NCBI GenBank assembly: GCA_027575805.1
Contig: JANBPU010000065.1
Span: forward strand, 1 to 64,000
Length of the DNA stretch: 64,000 bases
Reading direction: 5' to 3'
Origin: Mycoemilia scoparia
Lineage: Eukaryota > Kickxellomycota > Kickxellomycetes > Kickxellales > Kickxellaceae
The position numbers and the translations under genes were made by a program. Shown here piece after piece: positions 1 to 10,890 of this stretch (its first letter is position 1; each line of letters begins with the position of its first letter). Below the pieces are notes generated by a model that saw only the letters and a program-made list of their open reading frames with translations, was not told where the DNA came from and made no database searches.

Positions 1-156
1 AAATTGGTGGATCAGTGGGTGATCGAAGTAATTTGATTGGATAAAAGAGTGAAATTTGGAAAATTGTGTGATTGGTGAGTGTGGGGTGAAGGCTTTTAAA
101 ATTTATAAGTATATAAATTGTAAGTATAAAAAATAAAAGCAGAAGAGAGACCGAGA

Positions 157-242
157 CCGAGAATAGCTCAGTTGGTAGTAGCGGCTGACTGTAGAGTCTA
201 ATCAGTAATCAGCAGGTCCCTGGTTCAAATCCGGGTTCTCGG
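157..242 (+). tRNA. tRNA-Tyr(GTA) with 13-nt intron
   Basis: Complete cloverleaf. The 7-bp acceptor stem pairs 157-163 with 236-242, and the T-arm carries GGTTCAAATCC. The anticodon GTA is at 191-193. The anticodon stem pairs 184-188 with 209-213 and is interrupted by a 13-nt intron (195-207) one base after the anticodon, the normal place for a eukaryotic tRNA-Tyr intron. Mature length without CCA is 73 nt. A run of five T follows at about 247, as expected for Pol III termination. A second copy at 10345-10430 differs at one position, inside the intron. Confidence 0.95.
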
Positions 243-3200
243 AATACTTTTTCCCATCCAGCATTAATTTACCATAATTTTTATAAAACCAAAGTATATC
301 AATAAAACAAAAGAACATACAAATATATTTCGCTAGGAAACTTTAAACACCAAAGACACACATCCATCTGACATCCTTCATGACTCACCACGAATCGCAT
401 CAAAAAAAACGTAGGCAGAGAAATGGCTATGACAAATTTGCATTCATGATCATATCATCACATGAATGAATAGCTTATTAGCTCATACAAAATAAGATGG
501 GCTAAACAGCCCGTATGAGAAAAGTAGATCCAGAAAAAGAGAGGCCAGTAGACAAGTCATACTTAAAAATAGTCTTATCGGCGGCATTTTCTCATACAAC
601 AAGGTCACACGCTAAAAGAGCTCTTGCATGATATCATCATATGACTTTAAAACTAACACAGCCTAATATAAAGCCAGGTATTACGATGATAATGTTAGTG
701 ATGGCGATGATGTATAATGAAGGGCATTTGAAATGTTAGTCACCAGATCCAAACAAAAAAGTATAATGAATTTTAAGTGCTTATATTTTATATTTAAACC
801 CTAGTTGGCCATCATGTCGATAATAAAAAGAATGATGATGGTTGAGGTGATGTGATTACAAACCCTTATCATTTGACTTTTATAAGAACAATGGTTATAA
901 TAAATTAGAGTAAGGAAGGAGGGGGGGAGAGTGGCTAGGATAGGGTAGGGTAGGGTAGAGTAGAGTAAAGTAAAAGAAAGGGTTGGGATAACTAGCTCCC
1001 CGAAAGGCCGAGTTTGAGTAAATTTTAAAAACGTGATAATGTGATTTTGTAAAACGGCTATATGGGCTGTTGCTGCTTCTGCCGTTATTGTTGTTATTGT
1101 TGTTGTTGCCAGCAATCTGGATCTTACTCATGGGTATATTCCCAGCCATACATACCGATCTGACATTTGAAGATACCAAGTATGGCTGGCTGGAGAGAAA
1201 ATTGGCCCAGCCAGAAATAACGATGATTGTGCTTGGGGTTTGTATGGGAAATAAAAGAGTTGGCAAGCTCAAATTTTCCCACACACTCGCTGTTCCATTC
1301 GCACCCACGTATGTAGAAGCACAATACTAAATGCAAAGAAGCAGTCCTTTGATGTCACATACATGAATAATATTGTTGTTATAACAACAGCAAGATTGTA
1401 AAAGTGCCCGCTGTTTCAAAAATGATCATACGTGTGTACTTGTATATCAGTTCCATTGTTATAAACATTCAAAGACATATATATATTTATATATATTTAT
1501 ATATATGTGTGTAGAAAAAAGAAAGACATAATGAAAACATTGGCACATTTACAAATATAGATATATTTGTGAATGTATACAACAAAAGCTTATAGGAAAT
1601 GTTGGAGCCAGGCTTGAATAAAAGTGTGTGTATGTGTGATTGTCTAAATGACATCTTTCTACATGACTTTTCATTGTGCACATGTAGAGTAGACAAATCT
1701 CCACTTCAATATGTCTACTACCAAAGCGTATATGAGAAGATAAAAGGACTGTACTGTGCTGTACTGTGCTGTAGCACTTTGGACCAGGTCGGGACATCTC
1801 ATGTATGCAAACTTCAAAATATATGTCGGTGCCTTGTGAAGTTTGAATATTCTTGGTATCCTAGATCGAACAACAGACCATCCCCACCATCAGAATCGTC
1901 ATTATCTTAATAGGTTTTTATTTTTAAATGAGTTTATAGGTTTTATGTGGGTATTTCGGCCAATTTTTTGCTGCCATGATAAAATGGAAAATCAGGAAAG
2001 AAAGAAGGTCAGTGAGCATGCAAATCGGTGTAAAATAGATTTTAAAAGAATGTAAAAGATAATAGACACACATACACACGTCTATTGGTCCTATAAACAT
2101 AACAAGATTTATTATTTTATATTGAGTTGGCAATAACACTCTCACATCTGATCATTAAAAGCCCAACTTTGCACTGCTCTCTAGATATCCCATTATCTCT
2201 ATTTGATTCCATCTTTAAGAGAACAATGCATGTATATGAAATAATCGCCGAAGCAACATCCCGGATTTGTCTTTTATCAGTAGCAGCATTAGTAGGTGAT
2301 GCATTCCTGAAGGTCGATTTTTTTCATGATAGTAGATCGTAGTACAATACATCTACATGCCCACGCCCCCAAACAATTTAACTCGGGAGTCTTTTCTTTT
2401 CTCTGATCTACAAAACAATGTATATATATATATGAGATTATAATAGCAAAGTTTTTGTTTGGTGTGATGTTTGGATAAATGTATATACCTGCACAAGTGA
2501 TCACAAATTATTATATCATTCTGTTCTAATGAATTCGATCCCACACCATCATCTACCTTTAATACAGCTGCTAGAACACACATAGAAAATGAGGGACATT
2601 AAAAATTCCGTGGTATAACATCATTATATGTGATTGATATACATAGGAGATACATACATACATACATACATATGCCAAGGACTCTCAAAGATACATGCAT
2701 TAAACACATATAGGCTGCTATTCTGTACTTCATATTGCCAACCAACCATCCATCCATCCACCCATCCACCCAACTAGCAACTGAGCTTACGAACAAACAA
2801 GTGAGAGTAGATGGTTGAGTCAGTAATTGCGAGCGTATATAAAGATATATTTATTTATAAGATACAATGAAACAGCTACTAATACATGAAAAGATACTCA
2901 TCTCGGGCTTAAAAATACACATACATTGATGTTATGCAGCTTAGAATGCATATCGAGATAAATTGATCGATTAAAAGATAAAAGGACCCGCACACACACA
3001 CGCACACACACACACACACAGAGGCCTAAGTATAGCCAAGTAACAATGAAAGAATAAATAAATAAATAAATAAACAACAACGACGACGACGATTGATTTA
3101 AGTAGATTGATACATTAATTTATATTAATGTGATGACTGTATATGTATTTATTTTTCTCTCTAAGAATACAAGTGTAATGATAGTAGCAGGGGTAGCCAT

Positions 3201-4287
3201 TAGAACCAGCTAATGGTGATGTTGCTACTATAACACGTAGTCTCCCAAAAGAAATGGAAAAATAAAATGAAATGAAGAAAAACCCCTAAAAATGTGTATG
3301 TCTGGTGTATATATATAAAAAAGTAAAATAATAAATACTGTGATTGAGTGAGTGGGTGAGTGAGTGAGTGAGTGTACGTGTGCTGGAAGAGATTGCTTGA
3401 ATATACACATAGGAATATATGTATAACAGAAAAAGAAGAATCAAGAGATAATAATAGCAATAATAACTATTACTTAATAATAATGTTAATAATAATAGTT
3501 GCGTAAGTTTGTTGTTGTCATGCTATCTAACCACCATCCGTCCGGCCTAACCCCGCCAAAAGATGTTTTTTAAATGTAAGTGTGAATGGACCGATGTGTC
3601 GTCGTATGTGGTGCGGCAGTACTGCTATACAATAAAACCACGATGATGATAATGATAATACAATCGGAATTCTCTAATCGAACCTCCCTCCTATTATTGT
3701 ATTATTCTGTCTATCGCGCGGTGCCTCCCCCTCCATCCACAGACACAAATATGTGCTCGTGATTTCGGAAAATGGTTGGGCAGAGGTCAGGTGACCGATT
3801 CTCTTAAGGCTCACATACAAGCACATAGTCCCGTACTCATCACACCCTATATGATACAGAATAAGCTGGTGGTCGGTGTGGCGGGGGTTGGTTGGTTGGT
3901 TGATTGGTGACAACATTATGCGTATGACTGGCGACTGAAGTGGTGGTACTACTGCTAATACGAGTTTATTGCTTTATGGTTGTAGCTGTGGATGACTGTA
4001 ATGTGCTGGGTTTGTGTGTAGACATATGGGTCGTGGCTGTGGCTGCATTTGCGATATGGTTAGTAGAGGTTATAATGACTAGGGAGGAGCGGTTTGTAAG
4101 TAAGCAAGCATGGGAATTCACAAAGATTTATAATAAAGGTGGTTGGCAACAGATCGCTGAGAACAAGGTGGTATGGGCTGTGTCTGTGCTGATGATGATG
4201 TATATGACAAAGAAAATCCGGGGTAATATTATTTAGTGTGAGCGTGTGTGTGTGTGTGTGAGCCTGCGAGCGAGTGAGCGATTTCAT
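243..4287. other. Long non-coding interval with microsatellites
   Basis: I see no supportable gene on either strand. Listed frames are short, low in complexity, or run through simple repeats. The interval holds a G-rich TAGGG tract (919-957), a CA repeat near 2991-3020, AATA repeats near 3055-3073, GTGA/GAGT repeats near 3343-3375 and a GT run near 4243-4260. The last lies about 30-45 bp beyond the stop of the small minus-strand gene that begins at 4467. Confidence 0.6.
919..957 (+). repeat. G-rich (TAGGG)n tract
   Basis: A run of seven or more G is followed about 20 bases later by three tandem TAGGG units plus TAGAG variants. Four G-runs of at least three within about 40 bases could fold as a G-quadruplex. 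The unit is TAGGG rather than TTAGGG and the array is very short, so it is not a telomere. Confidence 0.6.
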
Positions 4288-4467
4288 TTAAGCTCTGGTG
4301 ACGATGGCAACACGGTTGTTGTTATCGAACTGGACCTCAATGCTGATCTTGTCGTCGACCTTGTAGATGAAACCATAGTTACCAATGGTTGGTGGACCGT
4401 ACTCCAGGTCGAGCTCGTTCATGGTTCTTCCGATGGTCATAAGCTTGAGGTGTACAAAGGGAGTCAT
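4288..4467 (-). CDS. Small unrecognised protein, 59 aa
   Basis: The minus strand reads a 59-residue protein beginning MTPFVHLKL and ending NRVAIVTRA before TAA. Three things argue it is real despite its size. Codon choice is strongly C/G-ending, like the highly expressed RPS8 and ERG4 genes in this window and unlike surrounding DNA. A clean TATA box (4609-4616) lies about 142 bp upstream. The leader between them is pyrimidine-rich without long ORFs. There is no signal peptide, membrane segment or cysteine. The pattern 'TIG-x4-EL' followed by a G-P-P and a terminal 'V-x-FDNNN-RV' strand loosely recalls SmpA/BamE-like or BLIP-like small folds, but this is only a resemblance. Function is unknown. 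It could also be the only exon recognised of a longer gene, though no upstream exon is needed. Confidence 0.65.
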   Translation of the reverse strand: MTPFVHLKLMTIGRTMNELDLEYGPPTIGNYGFIYKVDDKISIEVQFDNNNRVAIVTRA

Positions 4468-4608
4468 CGTGGTATGGTTAGAGTAGTAGTTACAAGGAAG
4501 AAAGATATGGCCAGATGGGCTATGTGGAGAAGATGAGGAGAAACAAGAAGTTAAAGAAGAGATGTGCCAAAAGTATACGGGTAGAAAAAAACGAAAGCAG
4601 GTTACTCC

Positions 4609-4616
4609 TATTTATA
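4609..4616 (-). promoter_or_regulatory. TATA box of the 59-aa gene
   Basis: TATAAATA on the minus strand, 142 bp upstream of the ATG at 4467. The spacing is similar to the TATA boxes of other small genes here (34310, 36425, 16775). Confidence 0.55.
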
Positions 4617-6850
4617 AGGTTTTTTGTTGCAACACAGAAACTCGCCAACATACATAATATCTGGCAGCTACTATGTGGATTGGCTGGCAGGCCGCTGGAG
4701 GGCGAGGCTGGTACTACGGCAATCTGTCATATCATCATCAAAACTGACCACCAGAGAGCAGCAGTTGCGCCAGCCCTTTTTCAACATCTCAGTGAATGGA
4801 GGAGAGTGAGTATTGCGACTACTGTGTTGTGTTTTGGTTGTAACAGAGCAGCCTTCTCTCTCGAAGTAATTAGCAACTCCACCAGCTCCTACTCCTGTGC
4901 TGTTGTTGTTCTGTGCCTCTGTAGCTGCTGCAATGGCGATTGATTCACTGCCCGAGGTGGTCACGACACTCGCAACAAGCACAGAGGTGGCGGCATCACC
5001 AGCAGCTGTCTCTGTTGCTTTTGCTGCAAAGGCTCAGATACCCACCAGTAACCCAACCACACCCTCCCTGTCCCGCCAATCTTTGTTACGGCTCTTCTCC
5101 AATCCCCTTTTGCCTTGCCTTGAGATTTCTATGGGAAAACCAAAGAATCCAGCACCCACATTTACATATACTCCTTCCCTCTTTCTATCCTCATGGCCCT
5201 ACCTGTTACTTTCCTGGCGCACACACACACACACCATTCACACCAACTTGTCTGCTGCTCTATGACCAGAAGCGCATGCATGATCTCTGCACCGTTGCTG
5301 CTCCTTCTGTAGCTCCTCTTTGAATGGATTTTAGGGGTAGCAGATTCTACTTTCGTTGGACCCACATCATGACCCCTTTTGCACACTTGTTTCCTTGGAT
5401 TCGGTGGCCATCGCCCTCTGTATAATGGCTTTTCGGCACTTGTTAGCACCACCATCAGTACCATGACCCTTCTTGTTGTTTGCCTGGTGCCAATGAAGGA
5501 GCGCTTGTACATATGTATCCTTCGTTTGAGCAAGTAGCCATGTGTGTGTGGCTTATCAGCCTAAACAATGCTGCGGCTTTTCTAAATACATATTGGTTAC
5601 TGACCTTTAGGGTATCCAACAACAATGACAGCAGTGACAGTAGAAGATAAGTAAATATACTAGGCAGGTATTTCAAAGCCTCTCTGATTTTCAATCCTTC
5701 TTTCTGTTAATGGGAGCAGACATTGGATTTGGATAATGATGACGATATGATGGCAAAAGATGTTTTGGTTAGTTTAGTAATGATAGTAACAACAACCATG
5801 ATGGTAAAATTTTATATATATTATAGTGATTATTAACAGCAGCAACCCAGATAATCAGGAGATAACTAATAAAGCGTTTCCTCCAGGATAGTATTTATCT
5901 TGCAAGTAACCCAATGTGCGTTCATATTGCAATATTATTGACATCTGTCCAGTCGCCAAGGCTTTGGGTCTATTTGTTCATTTATTGTTGCCATATCAGT
6001 CTCTCTCTCTTTCTCTCTCTCTGTCGTTATCTTACAAAACATCATTGCCATTGCTGCTGTTGTTTACTGACAAATACAGCTATGACGATATTTCTGGTTC
6101 TTGGGCCCTCACTCACCCACTGGCCATGTATACATATGCTCCTTATATGGAAGGAATGGTGCGTCATTTTGAGAGCGCAATTCCAGTTTGGTAAATGGAC
6201 ATGTATACAATTGCCGAGAAAATGCCAGCATATACCAGTCACTGCTTTTATTTATATCATCGGTGGTTGTATATTTAACAAAAAGGAACCATAGGCCCAT
6301 GCTTCCCGGTTTGAGAGATGCCATTTGGCTTTATCTTCATCCCCGGCGACATTGCTTTGCCTTTTCAGGGCCAGACCAAACATATATACGTACATACATA
6401 GCCAGAGAGATTGAGAGACAGATCGGGAAATTTTAGATACCAAAGATGACGATGCTATACGCATTTGCTTATGTATGGTGGAAATAATGATCGAGATCCT
6501 CAAATTGCGTGTGGCTGTTGTTGTGTGCAATAGCGATATTGCTTTCTTTTTTGGGTTTGCTGGAAATGAATCAGTAACAATGCCACTCTTTTCACATCAT
6601 CTCATCTCATCTCCCCACTTAGATTCACAGCTTATCACGTCTTCTCTTGTGTGCATTTTAGCCTTGCACAAAGCCATGAGTTTGGTGTTCCCCATGACGT
6701 GTCTAATGATTGATTCGGCCACCGCCAAGGTCACACATACAGGTACACATAATCATTTGAGTGCCTTGTGGTGCCGCTGTTAGAGCACTCAGCCTTGTTG
6801 CTGGTGATAGGAGAGTATGTTGAGTAATACTGTGGCAATGGTGCTATGAG
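4617..6850. other. Intergenic, no gene recognised
   Basis: Several frames of 90-140 codons are open on both strands, but their translations are low-complexity (poly-Ser/Leu/Thr-His) and none resembles a family I know. CT repeats occur near 6000-6020 and a CA run near 5219-5232. Confidence 0.5.
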
Positions 6851-7001
6851 ATATGGGTAGTTATTTTTGAAGGGCCAAAAGCAGAGTATACATGATAACG
6901 TACCTATCAATGATGAAGCTGGCCAGCCCATATTCCCATTGACCAATGCATTGTGCCTTGTATAGTCTGCTCTTAGCCCTTCAAAAATAACCACCCAATA
7001 T
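6851..7001. repeat. Family A palindromic repeat, copy 1
   Basis: The ends are inverted repeats: ATATGGGTAGTTATTTTTGAAGGGC at the left matches the reverse complement of the right end with one or two changes. The interior carries a TGACCAATGCAT motif also seen in the copy at 48909-49117. MITE-like element of about 150 bp. Confidence 0.75.
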
Positions 7002-7032
7002 GTGCAAATTTCTATCTAAACCACCCAAATCC

Positions 7033-7152
7033 ATATGGATCATAATCTTTGAAGAGTGAATTTTGGTGACTGGTGATTATAGGGGAATCACAGCCAAACG
7101 GGTGTCCAGTTTTACTAGTGAACTTTCACCCTTCAAAAATTATTGCCCATAT
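7033..7152. repeat. Family A palindromic repeat, copy 2
   Basis: It starts ATATGGATCATAATCTTTGAAG and ends CTTCAAAAATTATTGCCCATAT. The interior has the family-typical GGTGACTGGTGATTATAGGG and CCAGTTTTACTAGT blocks. Confidence 0.75.
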
Positions 7153-7342
7153 AGTATGAACCTTATTATCCTTTTCAGTTTCTAACGGATGAGAGAATGA
7201 ATGGTCCGGCACTTTGCTTTCATCATGGGCTCCACATATCACTACACTCATTCTCAAATCAAATACACATACTCCGATGGCTATCGCTATTGATGGCTTA
7301 TAATGCATGGTGTACTTTGTTTCCATAGAAGAAAGAACCTTA

Positions 7343-7483
7343 ATATTGGCGATTATTTTGAAGGGCTAAATGTATACTGTGTGTGACAGTGTGTTTATCA
7401 GTGATAATGTAGGCTGGTCAATATGCATGCTGGAACTGGCCTACTAGCAAAAATTAGTAGCCCTTGAAAATAATCATCCATAT
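7343..7483. repeat. Family A palindromic repeat, copy 3
   Basis: Left end ATATTGGCGATTATTTTGAAG, right end CCCTTGAAAATAATCATCCA. The interior resembles the copy at 17771-17890 (TGATAATxTAGGxTG and CAATATGCATG). It is the third element within 650 bp. Confidence 0.7.
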
Positions 7484-7980
7484 CCACAATGGCTGAGTGA
7501 GAAGATCATTGATTAAACTTTTGCCACACTCAACAATGTATGTAGGAAGCGATCTTTGGCTGTGGATTCACACTCACAATACTGGGCTCTTGTCTTTGTG
7601 CATAGTAAACAAAAGAATCGATGTCCGTTATGACGTAGTTGTGAGTCCCCCAATTGCTTTGTTGCCATTGCTGATTTTGACTCCTTACTTTCTGTGCATG
7701 GAAATCTATAAACAGTTTTGTGTTTTCATGATTGATTAGTTGCTGCTGAACAGCATCTTTTCTTCTTCAACGACATTCCCAGAAAAGTGACTTGGCAACT
7801 AAACCCCGAAGTCCCTCCATCCTGTACATACAAGCTCCATACATATGTATGTACATACACAAACACAGACATGCATTCGTATCCTTTCACTTGATTTCAA
7901 TGTCTAAACCTGCTTCTGCTGTGCTGCTGCTCTATCACACATTCCTTTGAGCTCAAAATTATGTGTTTGTCTGCTTCCCT

Positions 7981-8023
7981 CTCCTCCTCCTCCTCCTCCT
8001 CCTCCTCATCATCATCATCATTA
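7981..8023. repeat. CTC/CAT trinucleotide microsatellite
   Basis: Eight or so CTC units followed by five CAT units. On the minus strand it would read Glu then Asp runs in a short frame, which I do not accept as a gene. Confidence 0.8.
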
Positions 8024-8340
8024 TTACTAATATTTTTTGGAGCTAAATCTCCGCACATCTTGGGTTCAATGGAATCCAATTCCATACTGTTGTGATCATC
8101 TATATAGAATTCTACAGATATTTGGCAAATCGATTAACTGTACCTCCTTTCTTTAGATCATAAATGTGTGCTTTTATTAATTTATTTTCTAATCGTTATT
8201 ATACTTGTTGTTATAGCAGTGAAGAGTATATTGTAGGTTAATTAATCTGAGGACGCAGATGCTATCAAGATCATTAATATACATTTGTATTATATTGAAA
8301 TCCTGATGCATTAAACAAGACCAACAGAAACGGGATTTCC

Positions 8341-8369
8341 CGATATATATATATATATATATATATATC
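8341..8369. repeat. AT dinucleotide microsatellite
   Basis: About thirteen AT units, just upstream of the ATAC tetranucleotide array. Confidence 0.85.
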
Positions 8370-8435
8370 GACTCATCCTTTCTTTCCTTATTATTTTACT
8401 ATTTGGTATCTCATTTTCTTTGGGATTTACACAAG

Positions 8436-8472
8436 ATACATACATACATACATACATACATACATACATACA

Positions 8473-8502
<30 letters not shown>
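8436..8502. repeat. ATAC tetranucleotide microsatellite
   Basis: About seventeen perfect CATA/ATAC units, the longest pure simple repeat in the window. Confidence 0.9.
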
Positions 8503-8505
<3 letters not shown>

Positions 8506-8551
8506 TCTCTCACAATTTCAGCCATACTTTTATTATATCACACCTAAATAT

Positions 8552-8685
8552 ATGGTGAAAAATCACTAGTGATCGAATCTATGGTAGACAGAAATGGGTC
8601 CTCATTGGATTTAGACCCAACCATGACCCATTCCATACGCAATTCCTGGGAACCCATTTAGTCCAAAGCCTTGTAAACTTGCACC
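8552..8685 (+). repeat. Family B repeat, copy 1
   Basis: Matches the family order: ATCACTAGTGATC at the left, then AGACAGAAATGGGTCCTC, a central TAGACCCAACCATGACC block, CAATTCCTGGGAACCCA, and the right end CCTTGTAAACTT. The AATGGGTCC and GGAACCCAT blocks are imperfect inverted copies around the centre. Confidence 0.75.
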
Positions 8686-8816
8686 ATACATGCAAAACTA
8701 ATATCTATATTTATAAATTTTCCATGTGTCCTGATTTCAAACCCACCACCACCACCATTACTACTACTACAACTACTATATCATGCAGTATCATAATGAT
8801 ATTTGATACTCTTAGA

Positions 8817-8924
8817 ATATGGACAATAATTTTTGAAGGGTGAATATTTATAGGGGCAATCACGGCCAAATGTATGTCCAATTTTGCTAGTAAACTTTCA
8901 CCCTTCAAAAATAATGACCCATAT
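8817..8924. repeat. Family A palindromic repeat, copy 4
   Basis: Clean 108-bp copy: ATATGGACAATAATTTTTGAAG at the left and the near-perfect inverted version ending GACCCATAT at the right. It lies 130 bp from a family B copy. Confidence 0.8.
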
Positions 8925-9330
8925 AGCAATTAATCCAATAATGAGACCTGTTATGATTAGTCACATTCTTTTTTAAAATCCACAACCTTGCTAATAATTG
9001 CCAAGTTTTCTTTAACTTATTTATTTTAATTTTTTGGGGGCTCAAGTTGTTCTCAATAATTATAGTATGTAGATCAGATATTGTACGCTGATAATAGTAG
9101 CCAATGCTAAATTCCGAAAAATATTATATTAGAATTGGTTGTCTGCTATGGCTTTTATTTCTATAGCCTTGATTTGTTGCGGATAGTACACTTTCATAGA
9201 CTTCTTTACAACAGTGAAGATTCTTTTGTTTATATCTTGGCTATGAGGAATGTAAATTTGTTGTTGCGTTATTACTGCATCTTCTATATCTACACACACA
9301 CAACCCTACGACCTTTGATTGTATATATGT

Positions 9331-9464
9331 ATGTGGTCAGAGTTCACAAGGATTCACGCAAAATGGGTCCCCAGGAGTAGTTGCATAGCAAATGGCTGGT
9401 GATTGGGTCAAAGTATGAGGGCCCACCTCTGCCTACCATAGATTCTATCATTAGTGAAATCTTA
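9331..9464 (-). repeat. Family B repeat, copy 2
   Basis: Minus-oriented copy with GGTCAGAGTTCACAAGG, AAAATGGGTCCCCAGGAG, GGCTGGTGATTGGGTC and CTCTGCCTACCATAG blocks in the family order. Confidence 0.75.
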
Positions 9465-9959
9465 CTATGTCCTTGTTTGCAATTGGATATCCAATGTTTT
9501 TCCTCCACTACCGCCACCTACTTTCTCTCTATTTACTGTTTAAGCAATAATAACAATATCATCAAACCCAAGCACTATGACGTAATTCATCCTACTCTAT
9601 TGTAGTTACACGCTTTTATTATGACATCATAGAGATCGGTCTATACATTTTCTTACTTATGATCTGCTGCCGTCAATTTTAAATCATTACACACAGTTAT
9701 AATTTATCTATAAAACTAATTATTGATATTTCTTTTATAGTTGTACGAATATGTATGTGTGACCGTAGGCATGTATAATTGTTACCGTCATTGTGCTCAA
9801 TAATTTTACTCTTCATCATTAGATACGATCATTTCCATCTCCTCAAGAGCTTTTATTATATGTAGCATTATAACAGCAAATTGAAGTAGTTAATGAGCCA
9901 ATTGTAGCTTATCCTTCTTTTCTTAACTATATTAGAGTTGATTTTATGCTTGATATATT

Positions 9960-10080
9960 ATATGGGCAATAATTTTTGAAGGGTGAAAGTTTACTAGTAA
10001 AACTGGACATCCACTTGACTGTGATTTCCCCTATAGTCACTGGTCACCAAAAGTCACCCTTCAAAAAGTAGCACCAATAT
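9960..10080. repeat. Family A palindromic repeat, copy 5
   Basis: Left end ATATGGGCAATAATTTTTG. The interior contains ACTAGTAAAACTGGACATCC and GGTCACCAAAAGTCACCC. The right end is degenerate (AAAAAGTAGCACCAATAT). Confidence 0.75.
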
Positions 10081-10119
10081 GAATGATATAGTTTCCTCAA
10101 TTTAATTAAACAAGATATG

Positions 10120-10241
10120 ATATGGATCATGGCTTTTGATGCGTATCTTTTGGTGGCCAACGATTATAAGGACAATCCCAGCCAAATGAGTGATCACAGT
10201 CTATTATCAAATGGTCACCCTTCAAAAATAACTACCCATAT
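10120..10241. repeat. Family A palindromic repeat, copy 6
   Basis: The left end has decayed but the interior (GGTGGCCAACGATTATAAGG, AGTGATCACAGTCTATTA) and the right end CCTTCAAAAATAACTACCCA are clear. Its closest relative in the window is the copy at 39574-39695. Confidence 0.7.
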
Positions 10242-10344
10242 CTTGTTGAAAATTGATCCATTGAGAAAAAGTCAATATACAAAGGTAATTTTTCTATTGA
10301 ATATTTTAGTAAGGAAGGTAAGGAAAGAGTAAAAAGCAAAAATT

Positions 10345-10430
10345 CCGAGAACCCGGATTTGAACCAGGGACCTGCTGATTACTGATTAAACTCTACAGTC
10401 AGCCGCTACTACCAACTGAGCTATTCTCGG
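10345..10430 (-). tRNA. tRNA-Tyr(GTA) with 13-nt intron, second copy
   Basis: Reverse-strand cloverleaf identical to the tRNA at 157-242 except one C/T change inside the 13-nt intron. All mature-tRNA positions match. On its own strand a T-run follows the 3' end (plus strand AAAAA near 10337-10341). Confidence 0.95.
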
Positions 10431-10661
10431 TGATTGCAAAAAATTCAAAAAATCACTATATATAGACAAAATTGAATTAAAGTCAAAATAATGATCCATT
10501 TATGGTTTTTTTTCTACAAATATTATTTCCTCATAGCTTCCAACAATTGTAAATATGGTTCAATTTTTCTAACACTTGACAATAGTAAGTCTCTAGAAGT
10601 TTTATTATATTTGGCTGATGATTAGAGCGAGATCTGAGGACTCATTTTTGTATATTTCACC

Positions 10662-10782
10662 ATATGCATCATAATTTTTACAAGGTGAATGTTTATTAGT
10701 AAGACTGGACATCTATTTGGCTGTGATTACCCTTACAATCGTTGGCCTCCAAAGGGTGCCCTTTACAAACTATCATCCATAT
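10662..10782. repeat. Family A palindromic repeat, copy 7
   Basis: Diverged copy ending about 110 bp beyond the DPH2 stop codon. It keeps TTATTAGTAAGACTGGACAT and the terminal ATCATCCATAT. Confidence 0.65.
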
Positions 10783-10890
10783 ACTATCATTTAAAAATCT
10801 CATTTTAAATTGGACAAACAGACTATATTTATTATTGTATAGAAAAATATCTAATGGCAATTGTATGTTCAACATATATATTTTCAAATT

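Noticed and set aside
941..958. Interstitial telomere
   Set aside because: Unit is TAGGG rather than TTAGGG, only three perfect copies, and no subtelomeric context.
4671..5265. Overlapping 100-140 codon ORFs on both strands
   Set aside because: Low-complexity translations; the stretch is better explained as promoter of the 59-aa minus-strand gene and intergenic DNA.
7897..8085. 62-codon minus-strand ORF with Asp/Glu runs
   Set aside because: Driven by the CTC/CAT microsatellite.
8436..8502. CRISPR-like array
   Set aside because: Pure tetranucleotide repeat without spacers in a eukaryotic genome.
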